From assembly GCA_035550775.1 (NCBI GenBank), contig DASZOO010000105.1, positions 1 through 41,472 of the forward strand: a stretch of DNA of 41,472 bases, written 5' to 3'. Position numbers and translations under genes: made by a program. Source of the stretch: JAOUEA01 sp035550775. Its GTDB lineage: Bacteria; Actinomycetota; UBA4738; HRBIN12. Below the pieces are notes generated by a model, which had not been told where the DNA came from, did no database searches, and was given only the letters and a program-made list of their open reading frames with translations. Of this stretch, positions 16,900-24,955 are shown piece after piece; the stretch's first letter is position 1; each line of letters begins with the position of its first letter.

Positions 16900-17270
16900 T
16901 GGCGACGAGCTCGGCACCCGCGGCCGCCCGCTCCCGCAGCTGGCGCTGGACCGCGATCACCGGGGTCGCCCTGCTCGTGCTGGTGACGATCCACATGGTG
17001 GCTCATCACTTCGTCGTCGACGAGATCGGAGGGCTCCGCACGTACGAGCACGTGCTCGAGTACATCGCCACGCCGATCATCTTCGTGATCGAGGGCGTCT
17101 TCCTCGTCGTCGTGACGGTGCACACGATGCTCGGGCTCCGTTCGGTGCTGCGCGACTTCGGCCTGTCCGGCCGATGGAGCCGGCTGCTCGAGCGTGGGCT
17201 GATCGCGCTCGGCGTGGTCACCGTCGCGTACGGGATCGTCCTGATCGGCATCCTCGCCTCGAGGGCCTGA
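16899..17270 (+). CDS. SdhD-like membrane anchor
   Basis: 123 residues with three predicted membrane helices. Histidines cluster in helix 1 (H32, H36, H37 in IHMVAHHFV), and helix 2 ends in HTMLGLRSVL (H75-x3-G-x-R), again the SDH anchor heme pattern. TYEHVLEYIATP resembles the loop between helices 1 and 2 in SdhD proteins. Both anchors therefore keep candidate heme ligands, so a two-heme type is possible. Its ATG overlaps the previous stop by one base, and dhaM starts ten bases after it. The four genes from 14520 to 17270 form one translational unit. Confidence 0.83.
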   Translation: MATSSAPAAARSRSWRWTAITGVALLVLVTIHMVAHHFVVDEIGGLRTYEHVLEYIATPIIFVIEGVFLVVVTVHTMLGLRSVLRDFGLSGRWSRLLERGLIALGVVTVAYGIVLIGILASRA

Positions 17271-17280
17271 GGAAGCTCGC

Positions 17281-19794
17281 GTGGTCGGCATCGTGCTCGT
17301 CTCGCACAGCCAGGGCATCGCCGAAGGCGTCGCCGAGCTCGCTCGCGAGATGGGCGGCGCCGACATCACGCTCGAGACGGCAGGCGGCCTCGACGCGATC
17401 GACGGTCCCGACGGACCGGAACACCCGATCGGCACCGATGCGGTCCGCGTGATGCAGGCGATCGAGCGCGCGTGGTCCGACGACGGTGTGCTCGTGCTGA
17501 TGGACCTCGGGAGCGCCGTCCTCTCCGCCGAGATGGCGGTGGACATGCTCGGCGACGAGCGACGAGACCGCATCGTGCTGAGCGAGGCACCCTTCGTGGA
17601 GGGCGCGGTCGCCGCGGCCGTCACCGCCAAGCTCGGCATGCCGCTGGACGCCGTCGACCGGGAAGCCCGTGGAGGCCTGGCAGGCAAGGCCGCGCATCTC
17701 GGCACGGAGGCCGGAGCGGGCGGCCTCGGCGACGACGGGGCCGGCGCCACGGTCCTCGCTCCGGCCGAGGAGTTGGTCGCGGTGATCCCGGTCGAGGTCC
17801 CACACGGCCTCCACGCACGCCCGGCAGCGCGATTCGTGCAGACGGCGGCTGGCTTCGACGCGGCCGTGACCGTGCGGAACCTCACCACGGGTGCCGGCCC
17901 TGCCGACGCGGCGAGCCTGAACGGCGTCGCGACGCTCGGCGTGCAGGCCGGGCACCAGGCGGAGGTCAGAGCGTCGGGACCCGGAGCGGCCGACGCCATC
18001 GCCGCGCTCCAAGCGCTGGCGGCACGCCGGTTCGACGAGCCCGCCGAAGAGACAACGGCCTCGAAGCTCGTGGACGATGCCGAGAGCGCGCCGCCCGCCG
18101 CCTCCGGAGACACCTTGCGTGGCTTCCCCGCATCCCCGGGCATCGCGGTGGGCGAGGTCCGGCGATTCCACACCGCGCCGCTCGAGGTGCCGGAGGGCGA
18201 CGGTGGCGGAGGGGACATCGAGCTCGCCACGCTCGAAGCCGCCGTGCGCGAGACGGCCGACGCCATCGCCGAACAACGCGATGCCGTCGCCTCGCGCGCC
18301 GGCGAGGACGAGGCCCGCATCTTCGACGCGCACCAGCTGTTCCTGCGGGACGAAGCCTTGCTCGGTCCGGCACGTGCCTCGATCCGTGACGACGATCGGT
18401 CCGCCGCACGGGCATGGCGCGCCGCCGTCGACGACGTGGCCGCGTCGTGGGACGCGCTCGACGATGCTTACCTGCAGGCGAGGGCGGTCGATCTCCGCAG
18501 CGTCGGCACGCAGGTGCTCGCGCGCATCCTCGGCGTCGACGTGCCTGCCCCGCGTCTGGACGGAGCCGGCATCCTCGTCGCCGCCGACCTCACACCCGCG
18601 GACGCCGCCGGACTCGACCCCGAGACGGCGCTGGGCATCGTCACCGCCCACGGCGGACCGACCTCGCACGCGGCCGTGCTCGCCCGGGCCCTCGGCATCC
18701 CCGCGGTCGTCGGCGTGGGGACCCGAGTGCTCTCGCTCCGGGAAGGGTCGCTCGTCGCGATCGACGGCGGCGCGGGCACGGCGATCGTCGACCCGCCCGC
18801 CGATCTCGCCGAGCGCCTCGTGGCCCGCAGTCGCGAGCGCAGCGAACGCCTCCGAGGGCTCCGCGCTGGGGCGGCCGAACCCGCGGTCACCGCCGATGGC
18901 GTCGTGATCGAGGTGGCCGCGAACGTGGGCGGACCCGGCGAGGTCGCGGGCGCGGTCGAGGCCGGCGCCGACGGGGTCGGCTTGTTCCGCACCGAGTTCT
19001 TGTTCATGGATCGCGACACCCTGCCCGACGAGCACGAACAGGAAGCAGCGTACCGAGCGGCGGCCGAGGCCCTGCAGGGTCGACCGCTGCTCGTGCGGAC
19101 CCTCGATGCGGGGGCGGACAAGCCGGTTCCCGGGCTCGCGCAGCAGCGTGAGGCCAACCCCTTCCTCGGGGTGCGTGGCATCCGTCTCGGGCTCGCGCGA
19201 CCGGAGCTGCTGCTGTCGCAGCTCCGAGCCCTCTGCCGCGTCGCCCGCGACCATCCCGTCCGGATCATGTTCCCCATGATCGCGACGCTGGACGAGCTCG
19301 CCGCGGCCCGTGCCGCGGTCGAGCGCGCACGCGAGCAGGCAGAAGCGGAGCGCGCGATGGAGGTCGGCATCATGGTCGAGGTGCCGGCGGCGGCGCTCAT
19401 GGCTGCGGCGCTCGCCGAGGAGGCCGACTTCTTCTCGATCGGCACCAACGACCTCACGCAGTACGCGATGGCCGCCGACCGTGGCAACGAGCGCGTCGCG
19501 CGTCTCAACGACCCGCTGCACCCCGCGGTGCTGCGCCTGGTCGACGCGACGGCCCGAGGCGCCCGGACGAAGGAGCGATGGGTCGGGGTCTGCGGCGAGG
19601 TGGCAGGCGACGAACTGGCGACCCCCCTGTTGCTCGGCCTCGGGGTGCGTGAGCTCTCGATGGCCTCGCCCGCGATCCCCGCCGTGAAGCAGGCCGTGCG
19701 TTCGACCGCCCTCGACGACGCTCGATCGATCGCCTCGCGTGCGCTGGCATGCAGCACCGCGGCCGAGGTTCGTGCGCTGCTGAGCTCACCGTAG
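17281..19794 (+). CDS. dhaM: DhaM phosphotransferase: EIIA-HPr-complete Enzyme I fusion
   Basis: 837 residues. It passes phosphate from PEP to DhaL-bound ADP so that DhaK can phosphorylate dihydroxyacetone. Domains in order: a DhaM EIIA-type domain (1-130, active H9 in VSHSQG); HPr (165-250, active H178 in HGLHARPA); and Enzyme I (275-837) with phospho-histidine H463 in GGPTSHAAV. The PEP-binding barrel carries GLFRTEFLFMDR, IGTNDLTQYAMA and catalytic C771 in GVCGEVAGDE. E. coli DhaM ends inside Enzyme I at about 470 residues; here Enzyme I is complete, so no separate PtsI or PtsH is needed. The GTG start has GAGGAAG upstream. It is the last gene of the operon. Confidence 0.93.
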   Translation: MVGIVLVSHSQGIAEGVAELAREMGGADITLETAGGLDAIDGPDGPEHPIGTDAVRVMQAIERAWSDDGVLVLMDLGSAVLSAEMAVDMLGDERRDRIVLSEAPFVEGAVAAAVTAKLGMPLDAVDREARGGLAGKAAHLGTEAGAGGLGDDGAGATVLAPAEELVAVIPVEVPHGLHARPAARFVQTAAGFDAAVTVRNLTTGAGPADAASLNGVATLGVQAGHQAEVRASGPGAADAIAALQALAARRFDEPAEETTASKLVDDAESAPPAASGDTLRGFPASPGIAVGEVRRFHTAPLEVPEGDGGGGDIELATLEAAVRETADAIAEQRDAVASRAGEDEARIFDAHQLFLRDEALLGPARASIRDDDRSAARAWRAAVDDVAASWDALDDAYLQARAVDLRSVGTQVLARILGVDVPAPRLDGAGILVAADLTPADAAGLDPETALGIVTAHGGPTSHAAVLARALGIPAVVGVGTRVLSLREGSLVAIDGGAGTAIVDPPADLAERLVARSRERSERLRGLRAGAAEPAVTADGVVIEVAANVGGPGEVAGAVEAGADGVGLFRTEFLFMDRDTLPDEHEQEAAYRAAAEALQGRPLLVRTLDAGADKPVPGLAQQREANPFLGVRGIRLGLARPELLLSQLRALCRVARDHPVRIMFPMIATLDELAAARAAVERAREQAEAERAMEVGIMVEVPAAALMAAALAEEADFFSIGTNDLTQYAMAADRGNERVARLNDPLHPAVLRLVDATARGARTKERWVGVCGEVAGDELATPLLLGLGVRELSMASPAIPAVKQAVRSTALDDARSIASRALACSTAAEVRALLSSP

Positions 19795-19810
19795 CTCGGC
19801 GCCGAGCCGG

Positions 19811-19816
19811 TACGAT
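19811..19816 (+). promoter_or_regulatory. Candidate -10 box for pgsA
   Basis: TACGAT preceded by CGG, 15 bases before the ATG at 19831. Just upstream is a perfect 14-base palindrome GCTCGGCGCCGAGC (19794-19807), which could be an operator or a weak hairpin ending the glycerol operon. Confidence 0.45.
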
Positions 19817-19830
19817 TCGCTCACGAGCCC

Positions 19831-20421
19831 ATGAGCACGCCCGACGAGCGAGCCGCTGTCTTCCTGGCGGCCATCACGTACCTACGGATCGCACTGACGC
19901 CCGTGGTGATGGCCATGGTGCTCGCGCGCGATCCGGCGACCTGGGTCGAGCCCACCGCCGCGCTCCTGTTCGCCTTCGCGGCCGCGACCGACTTCTTCGA
20001 CGGTCGCCTCGCTCGCCGCTGGAAGCAGACCTCGACCTTCGGGAGCTTCATCGACACCGCCGCCGACAAGCTGCTGGTCTCCGGCGTCCTGCTCGCGCTC
20101 GTGGCCGTCGACCGCGCCTCCCCATGGGTGGCGTTCGTGATCGTCGGCCGGGAGCTGCTGATCATGGGACTCCGAGGCGCCGTCTCCGCCTCGGACGGCC
20201 TGGTGGTGACCCCGTCGATGTGGGGGAAGTGGAAGGCCACGATCCAGTTCGTGGCGATCACGTTCGCCATCTGGAGGCCCGACATCCGCATCGGCGACTG
20301 GTTCCTCGACCAGTGGTTGATGGCGTTCGCCGCCGCGGTCACGATCATCTCCGCCGTGCAGTACCTCGCCCGGTTCCTGAGCGTGCTGTCGCGCCGCGAT
20401 CAGGCCGTGTCGGATCGCTGA
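19831..20421 (+). CDS. pgsA: CDP-diacylglycerol-glycerol-3-phosphate 3-phosphatidyltransferase
   Basis: 196 residues and about five or six membrane helices. It joins G3P to CDP-diacylglycerol to give phosphatidylglycerophosphate, the first step to phosphatidylglycerol and cardiolipin. The CDP-alcohol phosphotransferase motif is complete: D57-G-R-x-A-R62, then G71, D75 and D79. The following helix and the VVGRELLIM-like segment (VIVGRELLIM) match PgsA rather than phosphatidylinositol or choline enzymes. Coming right after the glycerol operon, it draws on the same G3P. The epimerase gene follows five bases later. Confidence 0.85.
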   Translation: MSTPDERAAVFLAAITYLRIALTPVVMAMVLARDPATWVEPTAALLFAFAAATDFFDGRLARRWKQTSTFGSFIDTAADKLLVSGVLLALVAVDRASPWVAFVIVGRELLIMGLRGAVSASDGLVVTPSMWGKWKATIQFVAITFAIWRPDIRIGDWFLDQWLMAFAAAVTIISAVQYLARFLSVLSRRDQAVSDR

Positions 20422-20425
20422 CGCG

Positions 20426-21421
20426 GTGCCCGGGCCCGTCTTCCTGACCGGCGGCTCCGGGTTCGTCGGCGAGGCGCTGCTGCGCCGGCTCCTCGCCGAC
20501 GGCCGCGAGGTGCGCGCGCTGGCCCGCTCCGATCCGAGCGCTCGCGACCTCGACGCCCTCGGAGCTCGGGTGATCCGTGGCGACCTGTTCGACGCCGAAG
20601 CCTTGCTCACCGGCATGCGCGGATGCACGACGGTGTTCCACGCCGCCGGCGTGAACGCGACCTGCCTCCGTGATCCGGCGCCGATGATGCGTGCGAACAT
20701 CGACGGCGCCGCGGCGATCGTGCGTGCCGCAGCGGCCGCGAGGGTCGGGCGCATCGTGCACACCTCGTCGGCGGCCACGATCGGTGAGCGCTCCGGCGAG
20801 ATCGGTCGCGAGGACACCGAGCATCGCGGGTGGTTCCTCTCGGACTACGAGCGGTCGAAGTACCTGGGCGAGCGGCGCGGGCTCGCGCTCGGGCAGGAGC
20901 TCGGCGTGCCGGTGGTCAGCGTCAACCCGGCGTCGGTGCAGGGCCCCGGACGCATCGCCGGCTCGGCACGACTGCTGCTGGACATCGTGACCGGCCGGCT
21001 CCCGGTCCTCGTGAACACGTGGCTGTCGGTCGTCGATATCGACGACTGCACGGCGGCGCACCTGCTCGCCGAGCGTGAAGGGGCACCAGGTCGCCGCTAC
21101 CTCGTGAGCGGCGCGTCGTTCGACGTCCGGACCGCCGTGACCCTGCTCCGGCGTGCCTCGGGACGCCCGGGCCGCGTCTGGTTCGCACCGCGCGCCCTCG
21201 CGTCCCTGGCCGGGGCCGCCGCCGGGGCTGCGGCGTTCGCCACCCGCCGCGAGTGGCGCATCTGTCCGGAGGTCGTCCGCACCCTGTTGCACGGCCATCG
21301 ATTCGATGCGGCGCTCTCCGAGCGTGAGCTCGGCCTCGCCTACACCCCCCTGCAGGACACGATCCGGCGCACGCTGAGCTGGTACGCCGAACGGGGCCTC
21401 GCGCCCGCGCCGATAGGATGA
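20426..21421 (+). CDS. NAD-dependent epimerase/dehydratase (extended SDR)
   Basis: 331 residues. The Rossmann motif is FLTGGSGFVGEALL at the N-terminus. A catalytic serine is in HTSSAAT and the YxxxK pair in YERSKYLGE. NPASVQGPG follows, as in dihydroflavonol-reductase / 3-beta-hydroxysteroid-dehydrogenase-like SDRs. The sugar or sterol-like substrate cannot be told. The C-terminal 100 residues include a hydrophobic helix rich in alanine (LAGAAAGAAAF), which may touch the membrane. It starts at GTG 20426, five bases after pgsA, with no clear ribosome site, so translation is probably coupled. Confidence 0.8.
   Translation: MPGPVFLTGGSGFVGEALLRRLLADGREVRALARSDPSARDLDALGARVIRGDLFDAEALLTGMRGCTTVFHAAGVNATCLRDPAPMMRANIDGAAAIVRAAAAARVGRIVHTSSAATIGERSGEIGREDTEHRGWFLSDYERSKYLGERRGLALGQELGVPVVSVNPASVQGPGRIAGSARLLLDIVTGRLPVLVNTWLSVVDIDDCTAAHLLAEREGAPGRRYLVSGASFDVRTAVTLLRRASGRPGRVWFAPRALASLAGAAAGAAAFATRREWRICPEVVRTLLHGHRFDAALSERELGLAYTPLQDTIRRTLSWYAERGLAPAPIG
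21414..21419 (+). promoter_or_regulatory. Candidate -10 box for glpX inside the epimerase 3' end
   Basis: TAGGAT lies within the last codons of the epimerase gene. It is 53 bases before the GTG of glpX at 21472. Confidence 0.4.
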
Positions 21422-21471
21422 GTCCGGCCCGCGGCGCCGCCCGAGCGCCGCGCCGAACGAGGAGGAGCCCC

Positions 21472-22464
21472 GTGAGCGGATCCCGACCCGACCGGAACCT
21501 CGCGATGGAACTCGCCCGCGTCACCGAGGCGGCTGCTCTCGCCGCCGGCCGATGGATCGGTCATGGAGACAAGATCGCGGCCGACGCCGCGGCGGTCGAC
21601 GCCATGCGGCTGATGGTCGACACGGTCTCGATGAACGGGACCGTCGTGATCGGTGAGGGCGAGAAGGACGAGGCGCCGATGCTCTTCAACGGCGAGGAGG
21701 TGGGCAACGGGGAGGGCCCTGGCGTGGACGTGGCGGTCGACCCGATCGACGGCACCCGGCTCACCGCCGTGGGGCAGCCCAACGCCGTATCGGTGATCGC
21801 GCTCGCCGAGCGGGGCACGATGTTCTTCCCGGGCGCCGCCGTCTACATGGACAAGGTCGCCACGGGGGCCGAGGCCGCCGGCGCGATCGACGTGACGGCG
21901 CCGCCCGAGGAGAACGTGCGACTGGTGGCCAAGGCGAAGGGCGTGAAGCCGGAGGACGTGAGCGTGACGATCTTGGATCGTCCTCGTCACGCGGAGATGA
22001 TCGCCGCGGTTCGCACCGTCGGCGCGCGCGTCTTCCTGATCACCGACGGCGATGTGGCGGGAGCGATCGCGGCGGCCGCGCCTCGCACGGGCATCGACCT
22101 CCTGCTCGGCGTCGGGGGCACGCCCGAAGGGGTGATCGCAGCCGCCGCGCTCAAGTGCCTCGGCGGAGCGATCCAGGGCCGGCTGCATCCGCGCGACGAG
22201 CAGGAACGCCGTGCCCTCGTCGACGGCGGGTTCGATCTCGACGCGGTGCTCACGACCGACGAGCTCGTGAGTGGCGACGACGTCTTCTTCGCGGCGTCCG
22301 GAATCACCGATGGTTCGCTGTTGCGCGGGGTTCGGTACTGGCCCGACGGCGCCACGACGCACTCGATGGTGATGCGATCGCGTTCCGGCACCGTTCGATG
22401 GGTGGAGGCGGAACACCGCTTCGAGAAACTCGAGCGATTCTCGTCCATCGCGTACCGACCGTGA
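21472..22464 (+). CDS. glpX: Class II fructose-1,6-bisphosphatase
   Basis: 330 residues. It removes the 1-phosphate of fructose-1,6-bisphosphate in gluconeogenesis, needed when glycerol or another three-carbon source feeds the cell. The GlpX metal site is intact: VIGEGEKDEAPML early and VDPIDGTR near residue 90. LLGVGGTPEGVIAAAALKCLGG holds the substrate-binding part. The GTG at 21472 with GGAGGAG just upstream is chosen over an in-frame ATG at 21418, which would overlap the epimerase stop and add a basic low-complexity leader. Many actinobacteria rely on GlpX alone as their FBPase. Confidence 0.92.
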   Translation: MSGSRPDRNLAMELARVTEAAALAAGRWIGHGDKIAADAAAVDAMRLMVDTVSMNGTVVIGEGEKDEAPMLFNGEEVGNGEGPGVDVAVDPIDGTRLTAVGQPNAVSVIALAERGTMFFPGAAVYMDKVATGAEAAGAIDVTAPPEENVRLVAKAKGVKPEDVSVTILDRPRHAEMIAAVRTVGARVFLITDGDVAGAIAAAAPRTGIDLLLGVGGTPEGVIAAAALKCLGGAIQGRLHPRDEQERRALVDGGFDLDAVLTTDELVSGDDVFFAASGITDGSLLRGVRYWPDGATTHSMVMRSRSGTVRWVEAEHRFEKLERFSSIAYRP

Positions 22465-22511
22465 GCCCGGACACGGACCGATCGAGGTAGCGAAACGCGG
22501 AGCCCGGCGGG

Positions 22512-22517
22512 TATCCT
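22512..22517 (+). promoter_or_regulatory. Candidate -10 box for the AT-hook gene
   Basis: TATCCT preceded by CGGG, in the 96-base gap after glpX. A GAGGAAGGGG ribosome site follows at 22541-22550, before the ATG at 22561. Confidence 0.5.
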
Positions 22518-22560
22518 GTGCCTCGTCCACTGACCCCCCCGAGGAAGGGGTACCCATCAC

Positions 22561-22836
22561 ATGGCGGAGAAGACGATCCTGGTGTGCGACGTGTGCGGCA
22601 GGCCCGCCGCCGAAACCGTCACGATCAAGGCATCACGAGGGAACTTCGTGAAGGACATGTGCTCGACGCACGTCAGCGAGCTCGTGGCCGGAGCTCGCAA
22701 GCCTCGGCCCGGACGCCGACGGGGCAGCGTCGCGAGCGGCTCGGGTGGCGCCAAGGCGAACGCGAGGAAGTCGGCAGGGCGGAAGACGTCGACCGGTAGG
22801 CGTCGCGGACGTCCGCCCAAGCAGCAGAGCGCCTGA
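22561..22836 (+). CDS. Small zinc-finger plus AT-hook protein, probably DNA-binding
   Basis: 91 residues. The N-terminal half has a possible treble-clef or ribbon zinc site: C9-x2-C12 and C34-x2-H37 (MCSTH). From residue 46 on it is a basic, Gly/Ser/Ala-rich tail that ends in a textbook AT-hook core, RGRPPK (82-87). This layout suggests a nucleoid-associated or chromatin-like regulator that binds AT-rich minor grooves, a notable choice in such a GC-rich genome. It is not Lsr2. It has its own promoter-like box and stands alone. The function is inferred only from motifs. Confidence 0.75.
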   Translation: MAEKTILVCDVCGRPAAETVTIKASRGNFVKDMCSTHVSELVAGARKPRPGRRRGSVASGSGGAKANARKSAGRKTSTGRRRGRPPKQQSA

Positions 22837-22851
22837 GGCGCCGGTCGGCCC

Positions 22852-23091
22852 TCATCGCTCGGCGGTGGGCGGGGCGAGTCGGTACACGCCCCGTCCGACG
22901 GCCACCAGCACGCCGCCACGAACCCCTCGGCGGAGCGCCGTGAGCAGTTCGGCACGCACGTCGGGCGTCGTGAACGGATCGAGATGGCCGGCCCGCAACG
23001 CCCGGTCTTGGATCACGGTCCAGTGCAGGGGCTCATCTCCCGCCTCCCTCAGGACCGCGACCGCTGCGTCGAGCGCGTCGATCGAGGGCAC
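22852..23091 (-). CDS. Stand-alone HARE-HTH (winged-helix) protein
   Basis: 79 residues from a GTG at 23091. The whole protein is one domain: helix (ALDAAVAVLREAG), the LHWTVIQDRAL segment, a helix with TPDVRAELLTALRR, and the closing wing VAVGRGVYRLAP. This pattern fits the HARE-HTH domain, found fused to restriction enzymes, RNA polymerase delta and chromatin proteins, and thought to link to modified DNA. A free-standing copy is less usual. It lies 12 bases after the LLM oxidoreductase on the same strand. The function is unknown. Confidence 0.65.
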   Translation of the reverse strand: MPSIDALDAAVAVLREAGDEPLHWTVIQDRALRAGHLDPFTTPDVRAELLTALRRGVRGGVLVAVGRGVYRLAPPTAER

Positions 23092-23103
23092 GGGTCGCTC
23101 GCC

Positions 23104-24108
23104 TCAGCCTGCGCGGAAGGCGGGAAGCACCCGCTCCGCGAACAGCTCGACCACCTCGGGCTCCGGTACCGAGAACGGCAGCACCCACGGCGCCACGACG
23201 ATCTCCTCGACACCGATCGCCTCGAACGCCCGGACCCGTTCGATGGCCTGTTCGGGCGTGCCCGACAGCGTGTCGGCTCGCCAGGTCGCCTCGGACTCCT
23301 CGCGCATCGCTCCACCGGGCATCGACGCCGCGGCTCGTTCGAAGACCCCCCGGAACGATCGCTCGTCCTCGCCCAGGAGCGCGTACAGCCCCAGCGAGAA
23401 CCGGAACGTCGCGGGATCACGTCCTTCTCGATCACACGCTTCCCGAGCAGTCGTGGCACGGTCCGCGTACGACTCGGGCGTCCATCGCCATGCGCCGTTC
23501 CATCCATCGGCGTATCGGGCGGCGAGACGCAGCAGGCGGGGACCGCCCTTCCCCCCCACCCACACCGGGATCCGTGGCTGCACGGAAGCCGGAAGCAGTC
23601 GAGCATCGCGGAGCCGCACGGTCGGGCCGTCCAACGTCGCGGGTTCGCCCGAGAACAGTGCCTGCAGGACCCGGAGCACCTCCTCGAGCGTGTCGAAACG
23701 ATCACCGACCGTTCCGAATCGGTACCCGAACGCGTCGAATTCTTGCTCCAGCCAGCCGGCGCCGACGCCGAGGTCGAGCCGGCCACCGGCGATGCGGTCG
23801 ATCGTCGTGGCCATCTTCGCGACGATCGACGGGTGGCGGAACGGCGCCCCCAGGACGAGCGTTCCCAGGCGGATGCGATCGGTCACCGTCGCGAGTCCCG
23901 CGATCGTCGTCAACGCTTCCATCGCGGCGATCGGAGCGTCGTCGGCACCGTATCGACCGAAGGAGTAGAAGAAGTGATCGGAGATCCAAGCGGAATCGAA
24001 CCCCCAACGCTCCGCTCTCCGCGCCCACTCGGCCATCGCCTCGAACGTGATCGGCTCGCCCGACGGCAGCGAGAACCCGTAGTGAGGCAGGCTGAGCCCG
24101 AAGCGCAT
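23104..24108 (-). CDS. LLM-class (luciferase-like) F420/FMN-dependent oxidoreductase
   Basis: 334 residues. The bacterial-luciferase TIM barrel is recognised from the start (RFGLSLPHYGFSL), WARRAERWGFDSAWISDHF, TLVLGAPFRHPSIVAKM, and GRLDLGVGAGWLEQEFDAFG, then PVWVGGKGGPRLLRLAARYADGWN. The GxGAGW-E-E-DAFG signature is typical of actinobacterial members that use coenzyme F420 or reduced FMN. The substrate is unknown. The ATG at 24108 is the start. It is 43 bases downstream of the anti-sigma gene and 12 upstream of the HARE-HTH gene on the same strand. Confidence 0.82.
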   Translation of the reverse strand: MRFGLSLPHYGFSLPSGEPITFEAMAEWARRAERWGFDSAWISDHFFYSFGRYGADDAPIAAMEALTTIAGLATVTDRIRLGTLVLGAPFRHPSIVAKMATTIDRIAGGRLDLGVGAGWLEQEFDAFGYRFGTVGDRFDTLEEVLRVLQALFSGEPATLDGPTVRLRDARLLPASVQPRIPVWVGGKGGPRLLRLAARYADGWNGAWRWTPESYADRATTAREACDREGRDPATFRFSLGLYALLGEDERSFRGVFERAAASMPGGAMREESEATWRADTLSGTPEQAIERVRAFEAIGVEEIVVAPWVLPFSVPEPEVVELFAERVLPAFRAG

Positions 24109-24151
24109 GCAGGAAGGATACGGGGGCCTCGAAGGAGCAGCGACCGGTGGA

Positions 24152-24955
24152 TCAGGGACTCGGGCTGGCGACCGTCGCGCGGGTCTGCATCGAGCCGCTC
24201 AACACCACGCGGCCGCGGGCATCGCGCACGACCACCGTGTCGTACCCGGTCAGGTCGGCGAACTCGCCGGTCACGGTGCCCGCCCCGCTGTCGTCCAGTC
24301 CGTCCTTGTCGAGCCGCCCGACCGTCACGACACCGGCAGGCCCCCGCAGCCGAACGGTGAACGGCAGGAGTTCACGGGTCGCCGCCGGCACGCCGTCGAC
24401 CAGCACGATCGCCATGTCGACGATCGTGGGCGAGACGAGCGTGAGGGCGCTGCCGCCCCCGCCCGCTCGTTTCGTGGGGCTGAGCGTCGCGAGGAACACC
24501 TGGTTCTCCGGATCGCTGAACTCGGCTGCCCTGATCACTTCCTCGAACCGTTCGATCGCGCTCTGCGACTTGATCGCCTCGGCGCGGGCCACTCGGTCCG
24601 AGCGTGCGGCCCGGTTGGCCATGACCGCTCCCCAACCGGTGCCGAGCACGGCGAGCATCGCCGCGAAGGCCGCGACGAGCGTCAACCGGGTCCGGCGAGG
24701 GTTCGACGCCGGCCGGCGTGCTCGAGCGGCGGCCGCGGCACGCACGTCCTGCACGACGCGGTCCTCGAGCTCGACGGGTGGGTCGTGGGGAACGACGGCG
24801 AACGCGAGCGTGGCCGAGGCTCGTTCGAGCTCGCCGGCCTCCTTCCGACACGCCGCGCACCACGTGAGGTGACGATCGACGGTCGCCTCGTCGCCCCCCG
24901 GCAACGCCCCGAGGGCGTGCTCGGCCAGGAGATCACGGACGGTGGTGCAGTTCAC
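24152..24955 (-). CDS. RskA-like zinc anti-sigma factor
   Basis: 267 residues. The cytoplasmic N-terminus has the zinc-type anti-sigma motif H29-x3-C33-x2-C36 (HLTWCAAC). One membrane helix (about residues 90-112, LVAAFAAMLAVLGTGWGAVM) leads to an outer domain of the RskA C-terminal type. It would hold the sigma factor encoded just upstream and release it on redox or envelope signals, usually after regulated proteolysis. The GTG start overlaps the sigma stop by four bases, so both are made in step. The best match is to the SigK/RskA type of pair. Confidence 0.84.
   Translation of the reverse strand: MNCTTVRDLLAEHALGALPGGDEATVDRHLTWCAACRKEAGELERASATLAFAVVPHDPPVELEDRVVQDVRAAAAARARRPASNPRRTRLTLVAAFAAMLAVLGTGWGAVMANRAARSDRVARAEAIKSQSAIERFEEVIRAAEFSDPENQVFLATLSPTKRAGGGGSALTLVSPTIVDMAIVLVDGVPAATRELLPFTVRLRGPAGVVTVGRLDKDGLDDSGAGTVTGEFADLTGYDTVVVRDARGRVVLSGSMQTRATVASPSP

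Noticed and set aside
15695..17270. Calling these three genes an ordinary succinate dehydrogenase
   Set aside because: There is no SdhA in the window, and the flavoprotein joined to them by overlapping codons is GlpA-like. The subunits are SDH-like in fold, but the predicted substrate is G3P.
17218..19521. A 767-codon minus-strand open frame
   Set aside because: It is the antisense shadow of dhaM, whose active-site motifs are all in place.
17281..19794. Calling dhaM a general PtsI (Enzyme I)
   Set aside because: The first 130 residues are the DhaM EIIA domain followed by HPr, and the gene sits in a dha operon.
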